Assembly (NCBI GenBank): GCA_002417975.1
Contig: DIDE01000053.1
Location: 1-12,340 of the forward strand
Source: Eggerthellaceae bacterium UBA5808
GTDB taxonomy: Bacteria > Actinomycetota > Coriobacteriia > Coriobacteriales > Eggerthellaceae
Direction: 5' to 3'
Length of the DNA stretch: 12,340 bases
Shown: piece by piece, positions 7,204 through 12,340 of the stretch
How the letters are laid out: the number at the start of each line of letters is the position of its first letter
Numbering within the stretch: the stretch's first letter is position 1
The notes under the pieces: model-generated
Databases searched by the model: none
What the model was told of the DNA's origin: nothing
Seen by the model: only the letters and a program-made list of their open reading frames with translations
Translations under genes and position numbers: made by a program

Positions 7204-7224
7204 GCAACCTTGCTGTAAGGTTGC
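7204..7224. promoter_or_regulatory. Perfect 8-bp inverted repeat in the divergent control region
   Basis: GCAACCTT (7204-7211) and AAGGTTGC (7217-7224) are separated by 5 bp, about 100 bp from the reductase start and 250 bp from the regulator start. The dyad with a 21-bp span is the size of a dimeric HTH operator, so it is a candidate site for the neighbouring LuxR-type protein. It could also be a hairpin, though it is followed by only three T residues. Confidence 0.4.
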
Positions 7225-7345
7225 TTTCATGATCTGAATCCTACGATGGAATGTGAGATAAGGCATCACCCTAGGCGTTTGAATTATTCTTGTGTCTTGC
7301 GATTGATGGTATTGGGAGGGTCTCACCCCAGGAGTATGAACGGAT

Positions 7346-7414
7346 ATGAACACCTGGTCAGATGAGGAGAGAAAAGCTATGTTTCCAATTTCATTAAGGC
7401 AAGACTGCGTATAA
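7346..7414 (+). CDS. Possible 22-codon micro-ORF ahead of the regulator gene
   Basis: ATG at 7346 opens a 22-residue frame beginning MNTWSDEERKAMFPI and ending in TAA at 7412-7414. AGGAG lies 11 bp upstream of the first ATG, and GAGGAG (7364-7369) lies 9 bp upstream of an internal in-frame ATG at 7379, which would give an 11-residue peptide. It stands 60 bp before the regulator start. It may be a translated leader, but an ORF this short can easily occur by chance. Confidence 0.2.
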   Translation: MNTWSDEERKAMFPISLRQDCV

Positions 7415-7415
7415 C
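7410..7415 (+). promoter_or_regulatory. Candidate -10 box of the regulator gene
   Basis: TATAAC matches five of six consensus positions and lies 60 bp upstream of the regulator ATG. The -35 region (ATTTCA, 16 bp upstream) is poor. If this is the only promoter, the micro-ORF just upstream would not be transcribed with the regulator. Confidence 0.3.
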
Positions 7416-7474
7416 ATTTCAATACACGCATACGGCTTTGGAGAATACACGTAGCATTGAGGGCTAGGAATTCG

Positions 7475-8950
7475 ATGATGGATCGTTTGAATACGCCAAT
7501 AGTGAAGAGGGCCGCTACTAATCGACAATCTTTGCCGAGCAGCATGGTACGTTGCGGTCTTGCTTTGTTCTTTATTTTTTTGGGAACATGGTTACTTAAT
7601 CAATATACATTTCCATTTTATGACACCATTTCTTGGAATCTTCGTGATGCATGCTCTTTATTGAACGGAATTGTATTTGTTGTGATCGCCTTTGTTGCAG
7701 GACGGTCAACTCAGCTATTTACATCGCGTCGTTTTATTGTTATTTCGTTTGTGTGCGCTCTTGTCCCATTAGGGTTTCTTGCACCTGCGTTACTTTTTGG
7801 TGCTCCTGCATGTGTTATTGTTTCTGCTCTTTGCGGAGCGGTAGCACGTGGGTTTGTCTATGTGGCAGTTGGACTTGCTTGCGTAGATGTATCGCTTTCT
7901 GCGATTGGCATCGTTCTTATTAGTGCAATGATTGCTTCGTACTGTATTCAGATCCCATGTTCATGTATTTCTTTTTCAGCTGGAGTTACTCTTCAATCGC
8001 TCATTGTTCCGTTTACACTCCTGGTTATCGCCAAACCTATTCTTAACCGCGGTGTGTCTACTCGTGAAGAAATTAATGTTAAAGATGCTCAAATTAGTCA
8101 GCCGCCTTCATTCATATCACTAGCTAGCCAAGTATTTGTGTGTATGCTTGTTTTTCGTTTTATGTTTGGGATTGGCTTAACCTTTGGTGAATCAGATCGT
8201 GCGCCTGTGTGGACGTGGTACGAAGCTATTGCATTCGCTGCACTTGGCATATATGTTTTGCAAACGTTTCGATTGCACAAGAAACTTGATACTGATGTGC
8301 TATTCCGCATCGCATGTTTATGTGTTCTAGCTGGGCTACTTCTTATCCCTTCAAGTAGTATTTTGCCGTCGGGGACAGCAAATGCTCTCCTTTTGTCAGG
8401 AAGCGATATTTTTGAGCTTGTGTCGTGGTACATCTTGATTGCCATCGGATCAAGGAATCGCTTATATGCCGTATCTGTATTTTCGTGGGGTACTGCAATG
8501 AAATCTTTCGGCGTAGTTATGGGCGCATTTGCAGGAAGATTGTTTAATGGCAACAGCGATAGTGTTCTAATCGGCCCATCACAGCAACTGCTTCTTGCTT
8601 GTATTGCGCTTGGATTTGCCGCTTACATTATGTATCTGAGCGGTCATCACAGTTTTAATGGAATTATCGATCGGATTAAGCCGGTAGCAAAAGTATTGCC
8701 AGCTATGCTTGATGCGGATTTTGATGGATGCTGCCAGATAATAGAACGTCGATTTGGGCTTACTCCACGTGAGTGCGATGTATTTCTGTTGTTGGCTCAT
8801 GGCCGAAATGGTCGCTATATTCAGGAGCATTTAGTGATCTCTTACAATACGGTTAAAACGCATGTATCTCATGTATATGACAAGTTGGGGATCCATAGTC
8901 AACAGGATTTGATCAATCTTGTCGAAGAAGAACGGTCGAGCGCTCAATAG
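7475..8950 (+). CDS. Membrane-embedded LuxR-family transcriptional regulator
   Basis: A 491-residue protein. Residues from about 25 to 410 are almost entirely hydrophobic segments (roughly ten to twelve helices) resembling a transporter-like membrane domain. Residues 424-484 form a LuxR/GerE helix-turn-helix with the pattern FGLTPRECDVFLLLAHGRN, then YIQEHLVISYNTVKTHVSHV and YDKLGIHSQQDLINLV. The architecture, a multi-helix membrane sensor fused to a LuxR DNA-binding domain, is expanded in Eggerthellaceae, where such genes often flank flavoprotein reductases. It probably senses a substrate at the membrane and controls the divergent reductase gene and itself; this is inference from context. 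Start: ATG at 7475 or the next codon 7478, preceded by TAGGA at 7465-7469. The in-frame TTG at 7457 has no better ribosome binding site. Confidence 0.92.
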   Translation: MMDRLNTPIVKRAATNRQSLPSSMVRCGLALFFIFLGTWLLNQYTFPFYDTISWNLRDACSLLNGIVFVVIAFVAGRSTQLFTSRRFIVISFVCALVPLGFLAPALLFGAPACVIVSALCGAVARGFVYVAVGLACVDVSLSAIGIVLISAMIASYCIQIPCSCISFSAGVTLQSLIVPFTLLVIAKPILNRGVSTREEINVKDAQISQPPSFISLASQVFVCMLVFRFMFGIGLTFGESDRAPVWTWYEAIAFAALGIYVLQTFRLHKKLDTDVLFRIACLCVLAGLLLIPSSSILPSGTANALLLSGSDIFELVSWYILIAIGSRNRLYAVSVFSWGTAMKSFGVVMGAFAGRLFNGNSDSVLIGPSQQLLLACIALGFAAYIMYLSGHHSFNGIIDRIKPVAKVLPAMLDADFDGCCQIIERRFGLTPRECDVFLLLAHGRNGRYIQEHLVISYNTVKTHVSHVYDKLGIHSQQDLINLVEEERSSAQ

Positions 8951-8951
8951 C

Positions 8952-8982
8952 GCAGAACTACTGAGGACGAATGCAGTTCTGC
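8952..8982 (+). terminator. 8-bp hairpin directly after the regulator gene
   Basis: GCAGAACT (8952-8959) and AGTTCTGC (8975-8982) pair perfectly with a 15-nt loop, starting 2 bp after the stop codon. No T-tract follows, so it may be a transcript-end stabilising stem more than a terminator. Confidence 0.35.
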
Positions 8983-8984
8983 AG

Positions 8985-9755
8985 AGGAACATATTGTTGA
9001 GACTTATACGATGCCTCGATGTAACACCAACGAATGAAGCTTTGCGAATGACATGCTGCTGATCCTTATAGGAGATGTCAATATAGCAGCCTTGATATAA
9101 CTTGACGATGAAAAACGTCGTTGAGACGTATTCGTATCTTCGATGTAACACCATCAAATACAGATCAATGATGAAATATGCTGTTGAGACGTATACGTAA
9201 CCTAAATGTATCGGTCTTGAATGAAGCGCTGGCGAGCAAATGCCGATTCGTGTTTTGCAACCTAAGACAATAGGTAAAGCACCTCCATAATACCTGGTAA
9301 GAAGCGCGACCTATAGGATTCGAAATTTCTCCGATACCATGTGAACGAAAAAATCTCGCGTTTCGACCTTCATTCGCCATCGTGTTGCACATCTGCTTCG
9401 TAAATAGGGAATATGTTGCGTAATAGCAGCAGTTCATTATGGTTAGTAGTCTATCCGTTGCATAGGTAGAATATGCGTTACTCGATTCCTAACGGACTGT
9501 CGAGAAGATGGCCTATTAGCCACGCAAGTAGAAGATGTGCTACCTGGTTGCGCTAAAGCATTGCTGAATGCAGTCTATCCGTTACTTGGTCTCTAGTGGG
9601 CTGTTGCTCTCTAGCGGGACATCGTGAATATAGACTATTCGTTATTTGGCCTCTAGTGAATTTTCGTTCTCCAGCGATTGCCGTGAATTTGGTCTATTCG
9701 TTTCCTGATATCTGATGGATCGTTGCGCCTTCAGCCTAGCTGTTTCTATCTTTGC
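8985..9755. repeat. Degenerate tandem repeat array, period about 60-62 bp, non-coding
   Basis: No gene is seen in this gap. GTTGAGAC-like unit starts lie at 8996, 9058 (degenerate), 9120 and 9183, spaced 62, 62 and 63 bp. A second clear block has GTCTATTCG-like starts at 9449, 9511, 9573, 9633 and 9692, spaced 62, 62, 60 and 59 bp. The blocks look related: GAGACGTATTCGTATCTT at 9123 compares with TAGACTATTCGTTATTT at 9631. More decayed units seem to fill 9240-9440, but their phase is unclear. Adjacent units in the second block agree at roughly two-thirds of positions by eye; the first block is more diverged. The spacing is mostly not a multiple of three and no long frame spans the array, which argues against a repeat protein. 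Function unknown. Confidence 0.65.
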
Positions 9756-9787
9756 GTGAGCAAAATGCGCTATAGGCCCTAAAGTAC

Positions 9788-9821
9788 AACAACCGGACTC
9801 GCGTGGGCGAATCCGGTTGTT
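9788..9821. terminator. Hairpin terminator after pknB
   Basis: AACAACCGGA (9788-9797) and TCCGGTTGTT (9812-9821) pair perfectly, extended inward by TCGC/GCGA around a GTGG loop. It lies 70 bp beyond the pknB stop. T content after the stem is modest on both strands, so the strength is uncertain. Confidence 0.65.
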
Positions 9822-9891
9822 CGTGGTCTTGTAATGCTTTCATACACGCGCTTGCTAGATCATATTGCTTAGCTGCGCGCTGGCTTGTACG

Positions 9892-11916
9892 CTAATTCGT
9901 CTTAGTCGTTGTCGACGTTCCGCCTGTAGTTGTGCCACCCGTATTACTTCCCGTGCTGTTGGTGGTATTGCCTGATGTAGACGAAGTTGACGTCTGTGTA
10001 AACGTGACCGTGATGGTGTGGCTCTCCGTCACATTTGATACGGTGCCATTTGCTGACGTCCCTAAGTTTCCGTCGCGACTGTCAACAACACTTGCGATTG
10101 TGTACCCAGAGTTAACCGTAATGGAATACGTGAACGATCCACCACTTGTTACACTAGATTTGCTGACCGAGACAGATCCGCCTGCTGTTGGGGTACCACT
10201 TGCACTTACGGTAAATGTTTCTTTAGGCTTGGCTCCCATGCTAATCGTCAAGCTTATCGTTGCACCCTTGTCGACCTTTGTTCCTGATGAAGGAGTTTGA
10301 TCGATGACGAGTCCTTCATCAACGGTATCACTGTAGTCCTTGTATGTCTGAACACTAAAGCCGCTGTTCTTGAGTGATGTTGTGGCCGTTGATTCTTTTT
10401 GCCCGCGAACATCGGGGACAGAAACGGTATCAGGACCGAGCGAAATCGTGTAGGTGATAACGGTGTTCTTATCGGCCTTAGTACCAGATGCAATATCTTG
10501 GTCCATGACGGTATTCGCTGGAGCACTATCTGAATGCTGCGACGTACTCTGTTTGCCCTTGAGTCCTGCTTTATTCAAGGCCTGCTCTGCTTCGCTCGCG
10601 CTCATGCCATAGAGGTCAGGAACTTCGACTTGCTCTTTACCCTTGGAAACGTTGAGATTAACTTTTGATCCTTTAGCTGCAGAAACGCCAGCATTTGGAT
10701 CGGTGCTAACGATCGAACCAGATGGAATAGAATCGCTATAAACTTGTGTGGTCGAACCAACAGTGTAGCCAGACGACTGAATCATCGTAGTTGCTTCACT
10801 TACGGTCTTTCCTGTAACATCGGGGACTTTTCCGTTTCCGCTATTGGCACCATTAATTGCAAAAACGATTCCGGCTATCAACGCGATGGCTAGAATTGCA
10901 ACGATGGCAATGATGATCTTCTTTTTACGAGAAGCTTTCTTTTCTTCTTCAGGATCAGCAGTCGAAACATTGCGGTGCGTTGACTGTGCGCCGCGCTCTG
11001 CTGCTCCAACTGCAGGCATAACGGAAGTTCCTTCGGCAGGATATGCACCGTTCATGACCTGAGTTTCTGCATTTGTGAAGTCGAGTGAGCGACCTGCGAG
11101 ATAATCATTGATTGCATGTTTCATATCCGTGGCCGTTGCAAAACGGTTCATAGGATCCTTCTCTAAAGCGCGCATAATGATGGCTTCGAGATTAGGATCA
11201 ATATCAGGTTTTACCTCGTGCGGCGGTGCAGGGAGTTCATTGACCTGCTTTGTGGCAACGCTTACTGCATCCGGAGCATCGAAGGGGAGTGATCCCGTTG
11301 CTGCTTCGTACATAACAATGCCGAGCGAATAGATATCACTTGCAGGTGTGAGTTCTTTACCCTGTGCTTGCTCAGGAGAAATATAATGAGCAGTTCCAAG
11401 AACGGCTGATGTCTGTGACTTAACCGAATTCTTTGCGCGCGCAATGCCAAAGTCCATGACCTTTACGTTGCCATCAGGCTGCACCATGATGTTTTGCGGC
11501 TTTATGTCGCGGTGGATAATATCCTGGTTATGCGCAACTGAAAGAGCCTGGCATACCTGAGCGCCGATTTCTGCAACTTTGCGCTGATTAATCGCACCAC
11601 GTTGTTTGATGGCAGTCTTAAGATCACTACCACGTACATATTCCATGACGATGAAATATGTACCTTCGTCTTGTCCCCAGTCGTATACGTTAACGATATA
11701 AGGACTCTGAAGATTAGCTGCAGATGCCGCTTCTTGACGGAAGCGTTGAGTGAAGTCCGGATCAGCGGCATATTGAGGAAGCATTACCTTGACGGCGACG
11801 AGACGACCAAGCACGCGATCCTGTGCACGGAAAACTTCAGCCATACCACCGATACCGATGCGTTCGGTAATCTGATAGCGGTTGTTGAAGACCCGTCCTA
11901 TCATATTGTCACTCAC
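9892..11916 (-). CDS. pknB: PASTA-domain Ser/Thr protein kinase with extra C-terminal domain
   Basis: A 674-residue protein. The kinase domain (about 14-273) has Gly loop GIGGMAEVF (21-29), Lys43, catalytic HRDIKPQN (135-142), DFG (155-157) and an activation segment SQTSAVLGTAHYISPEQ (167-183) with Thr169 and Thr175 as likely phosphosites. A juxtamembrane linker leads to one membrane helix (about 333-354). Outside lie three PASTA domains (about 363-426, 429-494, 497-561) that in this family bind muropeptides or lipid II. Beyond them is an extra beta-rich module (about 565-640, with NSGYTIASV and ESHTITVTF), resembling InlB-type B-repeat/bacterial repeat domains, and a Thr/Ser/Gly/Asn tail to 674. 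Role: control of cell wall growth and division. Start GTG with AAGGAG 7 bp upstream. It follows the penicillin-binding protein gene by 91 bp, the usual actinobacterial PbpA-PknB order. Confidence 0.95.
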   Translation of the reverse strand: MSDNMIGRVFNNRYQITERIGIGGMAEVFRAQDRVLGRLVAVKVMLPQYAADPDFTQRFRQEAASAANLQSPYIVNVYDWGQDEGTYFIVMEYVRGSDLKTAIKQRGAINQRKVAEIGAQVCQALSVAHNQDIIHRDIKPQNIMVQPDGNVKVMDFGIARAKNSVKSQTSAVLGTAHYISPEQAQGKELTPASDIYSLGIVMYEAATGSLPFDAPDAVSVATKQVNELPAPPHEVKPDIDPNLEAIIMRALEKDPMNRFATATDMKHAINDYLAGRSLDFTNAETQVMNGAYPAEGTSVMPAVGAAERGAQSTHRNVSTADPEEEKKASRKKKIIIAIVAILAIALIAGIVFAINGANSGNGKVPDVTGKTVSEATTMIQSSGYTVGSTTQVYSDSIPSGSIVSTDPNAGVSAAKGSKVNLNVSKGKEQVEVPDLYGMSASEAEQALNKAGLKGKQSTSQHSDSAPANTVMDQDIASGTKADKNTVITYTISLGPDTVSVPDVRGQKESTATTSLKNSGFSVQTYKDYSDTVDEGLVIDQTPSSGTKVDKGATISLTISMGAKPKETFTVSASGTPTAGGSVSVSKSSVTSGGSFTYSITVNSGYTIASVVDSRDGNLGTSANGTVSNVTESHTITVTFTQTSTSSTSGNTTNSTGSNTGGTTTGGTSTTTKTN

Positions 11917-12007
11917 GTTTTAACTCCTTTGTAAGTAAGCGCCGTAAGGGCCTGTGATTCTTCTGAACTTACAGCATACTCTATTTATCTCAACCTTGAT
12001 ACGTAGT

Positions 12008-12340
12008 TTAAAGAACTCCTTGTGTCTGCAACGAAGTGCGCAATACATTTTGCGCACGTGCGGCAGCACTTGTTGTTCCTTTAGGGCACTGCTCGAGCAC
12101 AATTGCGCATACAACAGAGCAATTGTCGGAAGGTCCCATGCCTACGAACCAACTATCGTCGTTGGCTTTGCCAGTTTCGGCCGTACCTGTCTTACCTGCT
12201 ATTTGAACACCATCAACTGCTGCTGCGGTGCCGGTACCTTCTTTAACAACGCCCTCAAGCATTGCGCGCTCACGCTTTGCGGTGTCAGATGACATCATTG
12301 TTGCGTAAGGGTTGGGCGTCGCTGTCGTAATCTTCTGACC
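12008..12340 (-). CDS. pbpA: Penicillin-binding protein, C-terminal end (5' part outside window)
   Basis: The frame is open to the right edge and 110 residues are visible, beginning GQKITTATPNPYATMMSSD. The KTG triad of the transpeptidase active site appears as AGKTGTAETG, followed by DDSWFVGMGP, the standard final beta-strand region of class B penicillin-binding proteins. The protein ends shortly after, as is usual. It would be a DD-transpeptidase cross-linking peptidoglycan during elongation or division. The gene symbol rests on its position upstream of pknB in the same orientation; the SxxK and SxN motifs lie outside the window. An ATG at 12298 is an internal Met, since the frame continues upstream of it. 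Confidence 0.9.
   Translation of the reverse strand, partial: GQKITTATPNPYATMMSSDTAKRERAMLEGVVKEGTGTAAAVDGVQIAGKTGTAETGKANDDSWFVGMGPSDNCSVVCAIVLEQCPKGTTSAAARAQNVLRTSLQTQGVL

Noticed and set aside
8098..8553. 151-codon minus-strand ORF inside the regulator gene
   Set aside because: It is a shadow of the membrane-helix coding region, with no domain pattern or ribosome binding site.
7475..8950. Annotation as a transporter
   Set aside because: The N-terminal helices look transporter-like, but the C-terminal LuxR-type HTH is clear, so a regulator is the better call.
8831..9437. Minus-strand ORFs of about 90-108 codons in the repeat region
   Set aside because: They cross the degenerate repeats without keeping frame, have no plausible ribosome binding site, and the first overlaps the regulator's HTH-coding end.
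8985..9755. CRISPR array
   Set aside because: The period of about 60-62 bp fits repeat plus spacer, but no 25-37 bp segment is near-identical between units. Similarity is spread over the whole unit, and no cas gene is in the window.
9932..10300. 122-codon plus-strand ORF opposite pknB
   Set aside because: It is antisense to the PASTA and C-terminal coding region; its Val/Pro-rich composition is a mirror of the Thr/Gly-rich sense codons.

Overview
The window looks like chromosomal DNA of an anaerobic actinobacterium of the class Coriobacteriia, most likely Eggerthellales. Four things point there: a Tat-exported, lipobox-bearing flavoprotein reductase divergent from a many-helix membrane protein with a C-terminal LuxR-type HTH; an AmaP/Asp23-like plus DUF2273 gene pair; a PbpA-PknB(PASTA) cell-envelope cluster; and moderate base composition, with GTG and TTG starts beside ATG. 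Cryptobacterium or a close relative is a guess from the not very high GC. The sequence does not prove a species.

Layout, left to right. Positions 1-701 (+) hold the C-terminal part of a DUF2207-type membrane protein with a Gly-rich tail. 823-1350 (+) is a shikimate-kinase-fold P-loop kinase whose substrate-pocket residues do not look like those of a true AroK. It converges on 1525-3018 (-), a sodium:alanine/glycine symporter (AgcS/AlsT family), with hairpin terminators between them. 3472-3547 (-) is a tRNA-Arg(CCU) with its own promoter and terminator. 3849-5362 (+) is a translationally coupled two-gene unit, an AmaP-like envelope-stress membrane protein followed by a DUF2273 protein with a long disordered N-terminus. 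A perfect 13-bp hairpin then separates it from 5432-7102 (-), the Tat/lipoprotein FAD-dependent reductase. Across a 372-bp divergent control region lies 7475-8950 (+), the membrane LuxR regulator, a plausible sensor/regulator for the reductase. 9892-11916 (-) is PknB with three PASTA domains and an unusual extra extracellular domain. 12008-12340 (-) is the C-terminal end of PbpA, upstream of pknB in the same orientation.

The most unexpected region is the roughly 800-bp gene-free stretch between the regulator and pknB (about 8985-9755). It is filled with a strongly degenerate tandem repeat with a period of about 60-62 bp. The spacing between recognisable units is often not a multiple of three, so it is unlikely to be a broken repeat protein. 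It does not have the conserved repeats of a CRISPR array, and I do not recognise it. Other points worth a look are the altered active sites of the two enzymes (kinase and flavoprotein), the extra C-terminal domain of PknB, and the inverted repeats and possible micro-ORF in the reductase/regulator control region.
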